DNA from: Patella vulgata
Lineage: Eukaryota > Mollusca > Gastropoda > Patellidae
NCBI RefSeq assembly: GCF_932274485.2
Contig: NC_065879.2
Coordinates: 20,014,591-20,078,590 of the forward strand
Length of the DNA: 64,000 bases
Reading direction: 5' to 3'
How positions within the stretch are numbered: position 1 is the stretch's first letter; the number at the start of each line of letters is the position of its first letter. The notes under the pieces were generated by a model. The model made no database searches and had not been told where the DNA came from. It saw only the letters and a list, made by a program, of their open reading frames with translations. Below, piece by piece: positions 36,213 to 46,374 of the stretch. The position numbers and the translations under genes were made by a program.

Positions 36213-39200
36213 GTTAACGTCCACTCGACACAAACTAGGTCATTTCGAGACTAACGTATGGTTCATATGTGTATTTTAATAGTTCGCTTGCGCGTAGGGG
36301 TCTCTCAGCAGTCGGAGGAAACTGGAGGAACGGGGAAAACCCAAGAGGTTGGACAGGCGATAATGGAGAGGAGCATATGAGGAAAAAACTTCTGCCCGGA
36401 AAGCAAACATCAAACCACACAAATTCTGACGTCGATATAAAGGTTAAATACTCACACAAAACTGTATGAATAGTATACATGGTTATCTTATTACTAATCT
36501 CTTTTTGTTAAAGTAACGATGCGCCATTTGCATTTTTTAGTAAAATATCAAATTTCTTACACAGCTTAATCCACGCTAATATATACCCAGGTTGATTTTT
36601 TAATTAAATTAAGAATACAGAATCAAAACACTAATTTAAAACAGGCCTATCAATAAATTTTCGCGGATAACAATATGGCGGCGGGCTTATTACATAATGA
36701 AGCAGCATAAATGGAGGAAATTTCAATTCGACATATTTGTGGAAGGAATTGAACCATTTTCGGGCTGATTTTTCTATTAGAGATTCGTCTTTATATCATA
36801 TTTCGCAAGTGACTTTAAGTGAGTATTTTCAACGAGTTACCAATAAATGTAGATGTATTATATTTGAAATGAAAGGAAATGAGTTTTAACGTTCTACTTT
36901 TCTGCACCGACATGTAGAATTGTTCTCACGAGGCTGGACAGGTGAAACCACACTAGTTGACTCAATGACAGACCTTATGATTCAACGCGCATGTGCTAAT
37001 CATTCATCCACCCCCACTCCACCCACCCACACACGCAATAGAGGTGCCATTATGATTAACGAAAGAAATGAAATGGGATTTGACGACAAACATTGCTGAA
37101 AAAACCTGGGTCAATGAAGATCCACATACACCAGTGTGCTAAGAAGGAAATTTTGCCCGGACAGCGGTACTACGGCCTATACTCTTATATCGAATTCCTA
37201 TTGTCAAGAGCCCTTTTACGTGCACACCAATGAGTACACGGGACCTCGATTTTTTGTCCTATCCGAACAACTATTCGTGATCCATCCCTATCCCCCACCC
37301 TCGAGACTAGAGGAAGATGAAAGTCTGTTTTATACTCAACTGGGCAAAGCCGGTGGTGACGAAATGTGTTTTAGACTACAGTGTGTATGACAGTGTTAAA
37401 ATATTATAGACTTTGGTCGGGGGCGACTGAGATCTTGGGATCCTTGCCTGCCGCAATCTCAGACAGCCAACCTATCATGAGAGCAGACTCGCGGTTTGCA
37501 CTGCTGACAGACCTCAGATCCACATCGCAACAAACTGGACTATTTGGTCAACCAATGTCAAATAATATAAAAAGAACACCGACTAGCCTATATATTCTAC
37601 CAAGACACACACACAATTGATGTAACGGTGAATGGCTTTGAATACAGGTCAATCACCTTATAGTGGTCTACAACAAGGTTCACATACAGTATCGTATTTA
37701 TTAAATGACTCTATACGTGACTCGGATCCTGCATGCCACACCCCCTACTTTACAAAATGAAATGAAATGAAATGGGGTTTAACGCCCTACGCTTCAGCTC
37801 CGACTGGGCTACGGGCATACGCTATACAGTGTGCTATGAGGGAAACCTTGTCCGGACAGCCTACTTTTATGTCGAATTAAAATTGCTAAATGGGATATTT
37901 TACGTGACACACCTCGGGTTTTCGTCCCATCCGAACGAGTATACGTTGTCCCTTGGCAGGTCCTCTGTCCTGCACCACCCACAACGGAGGTGGGGGGGGG
38001 GGGGCACGCTGGAAAATCCTGTTGAAATTTCTCTGCCAACACAGGAATCGAACTTAGGATCCCTAGGTTAGCGAACCAACGTCTTACTCACTGAGCCACC
38101 GCGGCTTTACATTATCATCTTTTGACCAAACATTTCTAGTAATCAACCCCATTTTATTTTCAATCAGTTATAGTTATTTGAAACAAAATCGTGAATCACA
38201 ATACCACAAAGAAAACTACACTAAATATGTCTGCACGAGATATTGTATTTTCAAAATCCAACTAGAGATATGTTTCTTCGAATATTAAGGTACTAGAAAT
38301 ATGATATCTTTTATTAGTATTAAGATACTAGAAATATGATATATTTTATTATTAGTGAGACACTATAAATATGATATCTTTTATTAGTATTAAGATACTA
38401 GAAATATGATCTTTTATTATTATTAAGATACTGGAAATATGTTATTTTTTATTATTTAGATACTAAAAATATGACATCTTTTACTATTATTAGGTAGGAT
38501 ACTAGAAATTACTAGAAATATTATATGTTTTATTTTTATTAAGATACAAGAAATATGTTAACTTTTATTATTATTAAGATACAAGAAATATGATATATTC
38601 TATTAGTATTAAGATACTAGAAATATGATATATTTTATTATTAGTAATACAATAGAAATATGATATCTTTTATTAGTATACTAGAAATATGTTATCTTTT
38701 ATTATTATTAAGATACTAGAAATATGATATATTTTATTAGTATTAAGATACTAGAAATATGATATCTTTTATTAGTATTAAGATATTAGAAATATTATAT
38801 CTTTTATTATTAGTAAGACACTAGAAATATGATGTCTTTTATTATTAAGATACTAGAATATGCCTGTTTTATTATTAAGATACTAGAAATATGCCTGTTT
38901 TATTATTACAATACTAGAAATATGCCTGTTTTATTATTAAGATACTAGAAATATACCTGTTTTATTATTAAAATGAAACTAGAAATGTGTATATGAATAT
39001 GCATGAGATCTGTTATTATTAAAATCTCCTTTGACACTGGTGTTGTGATCAATAACGAATTCTTCAGCAAACTACTGTATTTGATATCCAATCAGTCTAT
39101 ATACATGTCGCTTAGAGGCCTGCTCGCTAATCAGGAGGAAGTCGCGGGTTCGCCCCCAGTCTATATAAATCTTCGTCATGCCATACAAATCATGCACGTA

Positions 39201-40250
39201 ATTTATTGACTAATATAGTTATGTTTTAAAAACTTAATGACTGATTCACTGATGAGATATTTGACGAGCGGGCATTAGAATGTTTTCAGTTGGTTCAAAA
39301 AGAATGCAATTACAGCTTCAAATGAAATTTCGTTACACGCTGATTTGTGTCCCAAGTAAAATGTGTTAGGTAATACTTGCTTTAATACACTGTAAGTCCA
39401 TATGTGTGATCTCGTTTACAAGATCATTGAGTATGACGTTAACTTGCTAACCTAGAGGTCCCGTGTTCGATCCATCTGTTGTAGGACAAAGTTATCCGAC
39501 ATGGTTCCGTCTTTGTCAGTGGTGTAGAACGGAGGGCTTGGCAAGAGACAACGTGTAGTAGTTCGGATGGGACGAAAAACCGTGGTCTCGTGTACACATT
39601 GACTTGCACGTAAAAGAACCCTTGACAGTTGAAATCCATATAAGAGTAGGTCACAGTGCCGATGTCTGGGCAAAATTGTCCTCATAGCACACTGCATGGT
39701 GTATGTCCGTCTTCATTATCCAGGTCGGTGCAGAAAAGTAGGACGTTAAACCCCATTTCTTGTCATTTAATGTTGACAAATAGCAATATATTGCTATAAA
39801 ACAAGGATGAGTTGCTATTATAAATACACTGCGATATTACTAATGTGGCGCATGCGTTAAACCACCAACTACTTTTTGGTTTAGAGAGAGAGAGAGAGAA
39901 ATGGGGTTTAACGTTCACTCGACACAACTAGGTCATTTCGGGACTATCATATGGTTTAATTTTATTTCAATAATTCGCTTGCGCATAGGGGTCTTTAGCC
40001 GTGGGAGGAAACCGGAGGACCCGGAGAAAACCCACGAGGTTGGACAGGCGCCCTACTCCTTGTCACGTACAACCGGGGATTCGAAACCACGCCAGTCGAC
40101 TCAATGACAGACTTTATGATACAGCGCGCGCACGCTAACCATTCAGCCATCCAACCCCCCTTTTTTGGTTTAGATTACAAAACCATGTTTATTGACCCAA
40201 CGGTCGTGTACAGAAGAGACACAAAACAAAACAAACAAAAACTCTCTTGG

Positions 40251-40293
<43 letters not shown>

Positions 40294-40480
40294 GGTTTAA
40301 CGTCGACTCGACACAAACTATGTCATTTCGGGACTCTATTCTTCCCCGTTGACGACACCACATCTACTCTTATATATAGGTTAACTTGTTTACTACGAAT
40401 GATTTCGACAACAACAAAATTTGCATACTCACGCCATTGATTGTAATGATAGTAGCCAGCAACAAAATCCCAGAAACCAT
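26710..40480 (-). CDS. Ionotropic glutamate receptor without amino-terminal domain (five exons)
   Basis: Joining 40480-40433, 31500-31465, 29960-29778, 28163-27827 and 27506-26710 at GT-AG sites keeps one frame and gives 466 residues. These are a signal peptide (1-16), ligand-binding S1 (about 17-140), M1 (about 146-163), pore loop M2 (about 186-206), M3 (about 214-237), S2 (about 240-420) and M4 (about 424-447). The glutamate-contact residues of the family are all present: Tyr32, Thr99, Arg104, Ser271/Thr272 and Glu319. Cys332 and Cys386 match the usual S2 disulfide. The ~380-residue amino-terminal domain of classical receptors is absent; the length equals that of vertebrate kainate-binding proteins. 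The pore is unusual: Trp200 at the Q/R position, and TYVANLTAF instead of SYTANLAAF. Exon 1 is 8.9 kb away and is the least certain piece. A membrane receptor for glutamate is likely; whether it conducts ions is open. Confidence 0.82.
27525..27572 (-). mobile_element. SINE-1 tail fragment next to the exon 5 acceptor
   Basis: GAAATGCAATGGTGTTTAACGTCCTACTG-type sequence ends about 20 bp from the acceptor of exon 5, inside the 320-bp intron. Confidence 0.65.
27827..28163 (-). CDS. Glutamate receptor exon 4: S1 end, M1 and pore loop
   Basis: 112 codons plus one base. It starts DVDIAAAPLTITSKRATVVD right after TTTACAG, carrying the Pro-Leu-Thr and Arg ligand contacts. M1 follows, then GRYSPYED, then the pore loop ending SSLTWQ. 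The donor is A|GTAAGTAAT. Confidence 0.93.
28320..28450 (+). mobile_element. SINE-1 3' fragment
   Basis: It matches the SINE-1 body and tail in plus sense (TGTCCCGTGTACAC, ATTAGCCCAG, TAGGACGTTA, TTTCATTCCATTT), interrupted by a C-run. Intronic. Confidence 0.65.
28950..29155 (-). repeat. Degenerate ~65-bp tandem repeat, C-rich
   Basis: Three copies of AAATAGATG..GGGA.CGCAGTTCC with intervening C-runs. Diverged. Frames across it are by-products. Confidence 0.6.
29156..29457. mobile_element. 302-bp MITE in the receptor intron
   Basis: The inverted ends GGCTTGCAGCCAAAATTTCT and AGAAATTTTGGCTGCAGGCC, with further complementarity inside (GTTCCGCTACATGG / CTATGTAGCGGAA), are flanked by TA on both sides (29154-29155 and 29458-29459). 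Confidence 0.78.
29462..29760 (+). mobile_element. SINE-2, near full length, 17 bp from a splice donor
   Basis: The tRNA-like head is GGTGGCCGAATGGTTAAAAG; the body is typical and the long (CT)n tail ends at 29760. Exon 3 of the receptor (minus strand) ends at 29778, so the intron starts with only about 17 bp of non-SINE sequence. Confidence 0.82.
29778..29960 (-). CDS. Glutamate receptor exon 3: S1 part
   Basis: 61 codons between TTATTTTACAG and AAG|GTAAGA, phase 0 at both ends. It contains EPPYLMP (aromatic lid Tyr), YQGIIIDILDEMSKYSNFTY and QWNGMIGDLVHK, the standard order of receptor S1 lobes. Confidence 0.92.
30421..30735 (-). mobile_element. SINE-1, internally deleted
   Basis: The GAAATGAAATGGTGTTTAAT tail is on the left and the head on the right (GAGCCACCGTGGCTCCC). 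The part after the tail lacks the usual CTACTGTTCTGCTCCGACTG. It lies in the intron between exons 2 and 3. Confidence 0.8.
31465..31500 (-). CDS. Glutamate receptor exon 2 (12 codons)
   Basis: A 36-nt microexon, ADVPNYKITSLE, lies between TATTTTTCAG and GTTAGT, both in phase 0. YKITSLE followed by EPPY in the next exon forms the conserved start of S1, which strongly supports it despite its size. Confidence 0.8.
31690..32093. mobile_element. MITE-A, ~400 bp
   Basis: The ends TTAAACATACATTATGC and AATGTATCTTTAA and an interior (GATGATCGAGGCTAGGC, ATTGAGCAATCTG-like) make it the reverse orientation of the 19794 copy. It is intronic. Confidence 0.75.
32347..32630 (+). mobile_element. SINE-1 3' part behind a CT/CG microsatellite
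   Basis: (CT)n then (GC)n at about 32357-32400 is followed by SINE-1 body in plus sense (CCCCTTGTCAGCG to GGGACGTTAAACCC) and TTTCATTTCATTT. The tRNA-like head is missing. Confidence 0.75.
32769..33045 (-). mobile_element. SINE-2, near full length
   Basis: GAGAGAGAAATGGGGTTTAA is on the left and the head on the right (GCTAACCATTCGGCC). The body is typical. Intronic, between receptor exons 1 and 2. Confidence 0.82.
33660..33960 (-). repeat. ~290-bp dispersed repeat, copy 1
   Basis: It shares ordered blocks with 36510-36790: GCTTAATCCA.GCTAAT, AGGCCTATCAAT, GGCGGGCTT/GCGGGCTTGTTACAT, GCAGCAT and GGAATTGAACCATTTT. A long minus frame here begins MVQF in both copies but diverges at once, so coding is not supported. 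Confidence 0.55.
34228..34769. mobile_element. MITE-A interrupted by a SINE-2
   Basis: The left end TTAAAGATGCATTATG and right end ATAAGTTATATTTAA are diverged MITE-A termini. The interior has AGTCTCGATAATG and GACCTGCAATGGTCAGATTTA. A SINE lies within its left end. Confidence 0.72.
34245..34472 (-). mobile_element. SINE-2 nested in MITE-A with exact target duplication
   Basis: A SINE-2 copy with a shortened body is flanked by the 12-bp duplication GATGCATTATGA (34233-34244 and 34473-34484). The duplicated bases belong to the MITE terminal repeat, which fixes the order of events: MITE first, SINE later. Confidence 0.9.
35490..35900 (+). repeat. Minisatellite, 30-bp unit
   Basis: About 13 copies of AGGAATTGTTAGCTATAT followed by CAGACCCCC or TTGACCTCC. 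Because 30 is a multiple of three, several frames stay open; the two plus-strand frames are repeat artefacts. Confidence 0.9.
36182..36365 (-). mobile_element. SINE-2 fragment
   Basis: (GA)n is followed by GTTAACGTCCACTCGACACA and the body as far as GAGGTTGGACAGGCGA; the tRNA-like head is lost. Confidence 0.75.
36510..36800 (-). repeat. ~290-bp dispersed repeat, copy 2
   Basis: Partner of 33660-33960, same orientation, with moderate divergence. It includes ATATGGCGGCGGGC and GAAGGAATTGAACC. Confidence 0.55.
36870..37060 (-). mobile_element. Mixed SINE-1/SINE-2 fragment
   Basis: A SINE-1 tail (GAAATGAGTTTTAACGTTC) is followed directly by SINE-2 head sequence (TGACTCAATGACAGACC, GTGCTAATCATTCATCC). 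Confidence 0.55.
37063..37277 (-). mobile_element. SINE-1 fragment, head missing
   Basis: AAATGAAATGGGATTTGACG is followed by the body to CCGAACAACTATTCGT; the tRNA-like part is absent. Confidence 0.7.
37757..38106 (-). mobile_element. SINE-1, near full length
   Basis: The AAATGAAATGAAATGGGG tail is on the left and the head on the right (GAGCCACCGCGGC). TTTACA occurs on both sides, a possible short target duplication. A G-run interrupts it near 37990. Confidence 0.8.
38270..38990 (+). repeat. AT-rich minisatellite, ~33-bp unit
   Basis: About 20 copies of AGATACTAGAAATATGATAT followed by CTTTTATTATTATTA. Unit length varies and the right end shortens to ATGCCTGTTTTATTATTA units. It lies in the first receptor intron. 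Confidence 0.88.
39440..39766 (+). mobile_element. SINE-1, near full length
   Basis: The head (CTAACCTAGAGGTCCCGTG and GTTCGATCC) is on the left, then the body, ending GGACGTTAAACCCC and TTTCTTGTCATTTA. Plus sense. Confidence 0.78.
39884..40157 (-). mobile_element. SINE-2, near full length
   Basis: (GA)n AAATGGGGTTTAACG is on the left and GCTAACCATTCAGCCATCC on the right. It is very similar to the 23605 copy. Confidence 0.85.
40255..40342 (-). mobile_element. SINE-2 tail fragment close to receptor exon 1
   Basis: A (GA)n run of about 35 bp is followed by TGGGGTTTAACGTCGACTCG and GTCATTTCGGGACT, then it stops. It lies about 90 bp inside the intron from the exon 1 donor. Confidence 0.75.
40433..40480 (-). 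CDS. Glutamate receptor exon 1: signal peptide (candidate)
   Basis: ATG at 40480 opens MVSGILLLATIITING, a textbook hydrophobic signal peptide of 16 residues. It ends exactly in phase 0 at a strong donor (GGC|GTGAGT). The next exon starts in the same phase. Its link to the exon at 31.5 kb is inferred from phase, strand and need; a different upstream exon could be used instead. Confidence 0.55.
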
Positions 40481-41351
40481 TTTGAATAATATATAAGTTT
40501 TCCTGGTCAGTTTTTGAATTACATATAAAACATAATGCTCGTCTAAAAAAACTAATTGTTAAACGAGACAAGCGACAGCATGTAGTTTAACAGTAATAAA
40601 GCTCTAGATAGGGTTTCACGACACGTGACATTCACTGGTTAGCTATCACCTTTACAAAAGCTTCAAGTACATTTAAGCCGTGGTTACACTGTTTTTTGTC
40701 TGTCATTAAATCGTTACGATTTGAAAGTAGCCTTAAAATCGATCTTTTTAAACGGTTCTGTTAAGAGTCGCTGGTGTTTAAAATATTTATGCATTGTCCG
40801 CAAATTGGACAACTTAAAAAACACATCGATTTACCAACATAAGTTCGACCGTGTTAGCGGGGAATAGTTCAAGTATTTGTGTATTATAATGAATGGAGAA
40901 CTTCAGTCATTGTGGTAGGCTATATTATATGCCGTGCGCTTCACTGAGCGTATATATATATAGGCCTATAGTGGAGATATGCGGTTTTTACCTATGTATA
41001 CCTTACAAACACGTAAAGCCTCAAGGGCAAACTGCCTAACTTAGTGTATCTTCCGGTAGTAACGGTACACATTCATACGAATTTCATTTACATTAGTAAA
41101 CAGCGTTAAACTGCAATTTTGTAAATGCTAGGTGCAATACGAAAGCGTAGCGAGGCAAGCACATTATATACCCTTTCTAGTGATTTGTCGATTGATCAAA
41201 ACATCTTATATTTCCGAAAAGAAAAAAAAAACAACTGGGCAGACCGAGCTAAAGATATTTCCGTACGAGAAAATATTTCTTTCTGGAAAGCCGTTTGATA
41301 TTTCTAGCGTTTCTTCCTAGTCTTTTTCGATTGTCAACTGTCAAGGATTCT
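40481..41351. other. 5' flank of the glutamate receptor gene
   Basis: The presumed promoter side. No TATA box or transcription start was assigned. Ordinary AT-rich sequence. Confidence 0.3.
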
Positions 41352-41816
41352 CTAAAGATACCTTAGTTAGTTTTATAAAGAGTTGGCCATTCTTGCTATA
41401 ATAATTCAAAAATAGATGATGAACAAAGAAAATGTTGAAAATTTCAGTCAAATTACTGTGTTCTGAACGGAATTGTCACTGTTGGAAGTTTGGACTAGAA
41501 ATAGGCATCAATTGGCGATCGTTTGATTGACAGACGATAACGCCACCCACATATTCTCGATTATATTATCAAGTAACATGCTCAATGGTTATGGTAGCCT
41601 CGCTTAGCAGGCCTTTCATTACCAGTTTCCGGTACTGAAATCAGCGACTAACGGTAAACGTTAGCTTGGTCCGCCATTTATTGATTTAATTTTAAATGGA
41701 CAACTGTTTAAATCCAAACTGTATCCAAACCATCCGTGGGTCTATGGAGTTAGTTAATTAATAATTTATATAACATCTATATAGGCAGATTCAGCTCATG
41801 TATAATGTATGTTTAA
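41352..41816. mobile_element. MITE-A, diverged copy
   Basis: TCTAAAGATACCTTAG on the left and ATAATGTATGTTTAA on the right, with interior GTTGGCCATTCTTGC and TCAAAAATAGATGATG shared with the 44.5-kb copy. Confidence 0.65.
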
Positions 41817-42299
41817 GGTCTAGGGTTAGAGTTAGCGCTAGCCCTGTTTGCATTTCGTTAACGTAACGAAATCTGCAGGTGGCCTTAATATTTAGATCTA
41901 ACCCTTTCCTTCCCACTACTAAAGACCCCTACGCGCAATAGATCATTAAAGTAAACAAATAATAGTGTCAAGGGGTCTCGTGGTGAAATGAAATATACCC
42001 TACGACATTGTGACTATTTCTTCACCAATATATTTATCTATAAGAGGGCTTTAAATTTCATGTTATCTTGATCTTTACAAGCGGGTGTGAATATAACATT
42101 ATGTTATCTCTGCTGTAGGGGCGGCACAGAGAGAGAGAGAAAGAGAGAGAGAGATTGTTTAATAAATGCCTGACAGAGATCTAACATCCTTGAGTTACTT
42201 TCACTCAATAAAAAATTTGCTTAACTTTCAAAGGAGCAAGATACTGTTCAATAGCTTTAAGATAAAATGTATGACCAATGCGAGAGCGACGCAAATAAC

Positions 42300-42750
42300 T
42301 CCATTCGTTCTGTTGGTTCTATAGGAGGTTCACCAGTAAAAGAGGCTTAATATGATGGCCATAGATCACTAATGTTCCCAAATTTTCGTTGGGTAGAACG
42401 CTTTCTACCACAGATGGAGCAACGTGTGGCAACCCCTTGCTCAAAAGCACGTATGAGGTTGACCATGGAAAACTTGAGAAACACAAACTGGAAGTAAAGA
42501 AAAGTAAACATGCAATTTTCCACCACACATTTCAACCTGACCAACCTCTCAACTCTTGTATCATTCCGCCTCAAAATCAAGAATATTTACCAAAACCTGG
42601 CAGAAAATGTATTTTCAAACCCTTTTCTTCCGATTCTACATCAAAAAGTGAACAAAAATCACCATGCAAAAGGGTGGGGGGGAGAGAAAGACTAAAAATA
42701 ACTTTCGCACTTCACTCGTGACGGCCTATGAATATTTGGTGAGCTGTGTC
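42300..42750 (-). repeat. ~420-bp repeat, inverted partner of 46375-46760
   Basis: The reverse complement of this block matches 46375-46760 in order (TTTTCCATGGT, TCTGTGGTAGAAAGCG, AATATTTGGTGAGCTGTGTCC). Several frames on both strands are conserved equally, which argues for DNA-level copying, not for a protein. A (GA)n tract lies upstream at 42129-42153. Confidence 0.75.
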
Positions 42751-42759
42751 CCGATAACG

Positions 42760-43620
42760 ATAGTTCAGGCGAAATAGAGTTGTTTCCCTTCATACGGAAT
42801 TCATGGGGGATACTCAGTTGAAATTTCCGGTTCAATTGAATTCTCAAAATTCATTAGGGGTGCTCGATTATCTGTCCAGAGTGGTGTGAATGGAATCGTA
42901 ACGTAATTAAACACAACGATATGTTTCAAGTTGATTGAGATATTTTTTATGCAGTCGGCGCATGCGTTGTAGCCCTTAACCACCCTTTTACTTGATTCTC
43001 ACTATTTTTGAGAATTCCGGAACGTTGAATCGAGTATTTCATGACTATATTATTATGCTTTGTAGTTTAGGAAATGATACTATATCGACCAATCACCAAT
43101 CGTTTGATTACATCACGATTCTGCTCACATAACGCCTGTATGAGACCCAGGGGATAGGCCTACTCGATTGAACGTTCGGGAATTAAATTCTCTCAATTCC
43201 AAAAATAGTGTCAATCGAGAGAAAAGGAGAACTTCGGAGTACAACGCATATGACAGCTGAAACATATTTGTTACTTAATATACGTCACGATTCTAGACAC
43301 ACCACCTCAGCTGTTCGGGCTCGCAAAACTATGACAGGGCTGAATTCCGTATCACTTGATTGCAATTATGTCAATTCGGGACGTTCCGGCTGACAATCGA
43401 CAATGTTAAGGGTTTGGTTATGGTAATATGTTTTAGTATGATACTTCAAGTTTGCGTATCCCAGAGTTACATTGTTCAAACCCATACTAAATCGGTAGTA
43501 AAGACATGGCCATTGGAACCGGGGAAAGAGACCAGAATTAACATTGAAGTAAATGGGGACATTAATGGTGGTCTGCCTCCTATATAGTGATAAGCCTGGC
43601 AGTGAATGATAAGCCTAAAT
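42760..43620. other. Spacer, no gene seen
   Basis: It contains blocks such as GGGGTGCTCGATTA that recur near 45770, and AGAATTAACATT..AGT.AATGGG that recurs in the 46.7-kb tandem. No gene. Confidence 0.35.
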
Positions 43621-43789
43621 TTGAAGATATCATCTCTAAATTAACAGAAATGTGATATTTAACTTTTAGATTATAAAAAAGTGAAATGGTAACATTTAAA
43701 ATATATTTTCAAACTTGTGAGGGGAATCTTTGATTTTTGTCCAATTTTTGTGATTTTCAGTGTTTATCAAATTTTCAATAATAAGGTGA

Positions 43790-43897
43790 ACCAAGCCGGA
43801 AAATCTGCATGAACTTTCTCGGCCAATGCAGGGGTCGAACACCCGACCTCCAGGCTAGCGAGCAAGCGTCTTACCCACTTAGCCACCGTGACTCCCA
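43790..43897 (-). mobile_element. SINE-1 head fragment
   Basis: Only the tRNA-like head and adjoining body remain (AAGCCGGAAAATCTGCATG to GCCACCGTGACTCCC). Confidence 0.75.
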
Positions 43898-43960
43898 TAT
43901 GTAACTAACCAAACCCCTTAAAGATATGGGAATAATAATAGAGTATTTATCCAATATTAA

Positions 43961-44287
43961 ATGTACAGTAGATCTATTGTCCAGGTTTTAAACAGTATTC
44001 CACAAGTTAAACAAGAAAAAGAAGACAGGAAATACACGTGGTTTAATGAATCAGTGATTGACAATAGTAAGTGCACTACACACACAAAAAAATCCGGTAA
44101 GGCAAATCTGGGGACAAGACAAACTACACAGACATTGCAAGAAATAAACAGCAAATCTTTCACAGTGCTACGCAGTCCTGGGCCTGTAGTAACACATGTA
44201 GGAACTTTACGGTATCAAGAACTTTCATTCAGGATTTACAAGAACAAGCCACACCAATTTGATTACAAAACAATTGTAGGCCTGTAA
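43961..44287 (+). CDS. 108-residue open frame of unknown function
   Basis: It begins MYSRSIVQVLNSIPQVKQEK and is lysine-, threonine- and glutamine-rich, without a motif I recognise. It is ATG-initiated with normal-looking composition and is not covered by a repeat I could identify, so it may be an exon of a gene or a decayed transposon frame. Acceptor-like and donor-like sequences are not convincing. Confidence 0.2.
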   Translation: MYSRSIVQVLNSIPQVKQEKEDRKYTWFNESVIDNSKCTTHTKKSGKANLGTRQTTQTLQEINSKSFTVLRSPGPVVTHVGTLRYQELSFRIYKNKPHQFDYKTIVGL

Positions 44288-44312
44288 CTCCCTTAATTTC
44301 AAATTAATCTGG

Positions 44313-44467
44313 GGCCTGTTTCACGAAATTTTAACTAAGATAAAATCCAGATTTTAGTAATTTGATTGGATAATATTAGATTGATTTTAGTGCTTAGCCA
44401 ATCAAAATTGAAGTATCTACTAAAATATGGATTTTATCTTTAGTTAAGATTTCGAGAAACAGGGCCC
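44313..44467. mobile_element. ~155-bp MITE, nearly palindromic
   Basis: The left end GGCCTGTTTCACGAAATTTT and right end ATTTCGAGAAACAGGGCC are complementary, and the match continues inward (TAACTAAGATAAAATCCA against TGGATTTTATCTTTAGTTA). CTGG is found on both sides. Confidence 0.75.
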
Positions 44468-44493
44468 TGGTCCATAACGGTACTACCCATAGC

Positions 44494-44690
44494 TTAAAGA
44501 TACATTGTGTAAGACTTAGCACCCCCCCCCCCCCCCCTAGTTACGGGCCTGTAAAGGGTTGGCCATTCTTGCTATAATAGTTCAAAAGTAGATAATGCTA
44601 AATAGAATAATGAACATTTCATTCACTGTTTGTAGTTTTGACAAGATGTGTGCATTGAATTATCGTAACCACGGTAATGGTAGGCCTATA
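44494..44690. mobile_element. MITE-A fragment
   Basis: TTAAAGATACATTGTGTAAG end plus GGTTGGCCATTCTTGCTATA; a C-run intrudes at 44521 and the right end is missing. Confidence 0.6.
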
Positions 44691-44720
44691 TTTGGGGCTC
44701 ACCCTCGCTTCTCCATTTTT

Positions 44721-44945
44721 ACATTTAAATATTTAAATTACTACATTTAAATATTTAAATTACTACATTTAAATATTTAAATTACTATATTTAAATATTT
44801 AAATTACTATATTTAAATATTTAAATTACCACATTTAACTATTTAAATTACTACATAATAACTTTATTCAAATATTTAAATTACTACATAAAAACTTTAT
44901 TTAAATATTTAAATTACTACATAATAACTTTATTTAAATTTTTAT
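44721..44945. repeat. 22-bp AT satellite
   Basis: About ten copies of ACATTTAAATATTTAAATTA followed by CT, the last ones diverged (ATAATAACTTTATTTAAAT). Confidence 0.9.
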
Positions 44946-46374
44946 TTATAACTGTAATAAATTTGAATGTTCAGTGTTCGTTGTATTAAAAACGAAAGTG
45001 CGCTTTTTTCAAAGTTTTTTGAATCTACAGACTGTATGAAATTGGGCACGGATTTTAAAAATAATGTTATATTTTTGTCCATATCCAAAAACAGAATTCA
45101 CAACTGTGGCACTTCGGTTGTTTGGTACTCTACAAATTGTTGCAGATATTATGCGCCAAACTTTTGTATTTATTAATGTGTTTTGGTGGCATTTCACATA
45201 GGGTTCGAAAATGGTCTGCATTAAGTAAAAGAGTGGTTTCTGTAATTTCGTTGTCGACAAAAATCGCTAACCAATTTTTGTGGTCCCAGGTAAAGTATTT
45301 ATTATACAGGTCCACATACCTGTATATTCCAGTTCAATTACTAAATGCCATTGAAACAAAGTATTTATTGTTCAGTTTGTCTTAAACAATGTGCGAGTGT
45401 TCTTGAATCATAGTAGTCATATTTATGACATTAAACGAAAATATGTGTGGACTGGAAGTGGGTCATTTCTATAGTAACCATTCCTATAGTAACCATTCCT
45501 ACAAGAAACTGTAGTGATCCATTTTCCAAGCTACAGAATACTACAGAATTCCTTCCTATAAATAAATGTAGAATTTCCTACAAACTATAGTATATCCTGT
45601 GGGATATGCGCTACAGACACTGTATAATTTTTAGGGTCATTATTTCCTACAGGCCCCCACAATTTTGTCCTATAGAAAATGGGACACACCCCACACAACA
45701 CTCTATAGAATTTTCTATTGAATTCTATAAATACTACACTGGTATTCTGTAGGACTTTTTGCTAAGGGCGCTCGATTACAATGTCGTCAAATAGGGAATG
45801 TTCTGGACTGACAATTTAACGCCTTTTTGAAAAGCGAGTATGGAAATATATTAGAAATTGTTATAACTATAATCAAAAAGATATTGGGTTAAACATCCCA
45901 CTATGGTGGACTATGGTTGCCATAGCAAATACACATTATTTTAATGAAATTTTAATATTTTTATTTATTTTTTTTTAATTCTTTTTTATTCATTTAAAAA
46001 ACAATTTAAATTTATATTATTTTCATTTTTTTTTTAATTACTGTTGTAAAATTATTATTATTTTTTTTCATTTAAATATTTTTTTTTAATTTTATTTTTT
46101 ATCGTTATTATATATTTTTTTTTTATTTCATAAATAATTTTTTTTTTTCATGAACAATTTATTTTTATATTTCATGTCAAAAAAAATTAATTTATTTTCT
46201 TAAAAAAAAAAAAAAAATTTTTTTATTATATTCTTAAAAAAAAAAAAAAAAAATTTCTAAAAAAAATTTTTTTTATTATCTAAGAATTTTTTTTATTATT
46301 ATTTATTTTCTAAAAAAAAAAAAAAAATTTCACGTTCAGAGCGTTGCCATAGGGCCGCGGCTATCCAGCTGGAC

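Noticed and set aside
42319-42721. Several frames of 60-110 residues on both strands
   Set aside because: They fall in a dispersed repeat whose copies conserve all frames equally, so coding is not supported.
45960-46330. Possible long poly(A) tail of a retroposon
   Set aside because: The T-rich tract is mixed with ATTATT and AAAA runs, lies inside a repeat present in inverted copy at 58.7-59.5 kb, and has no element body attached.
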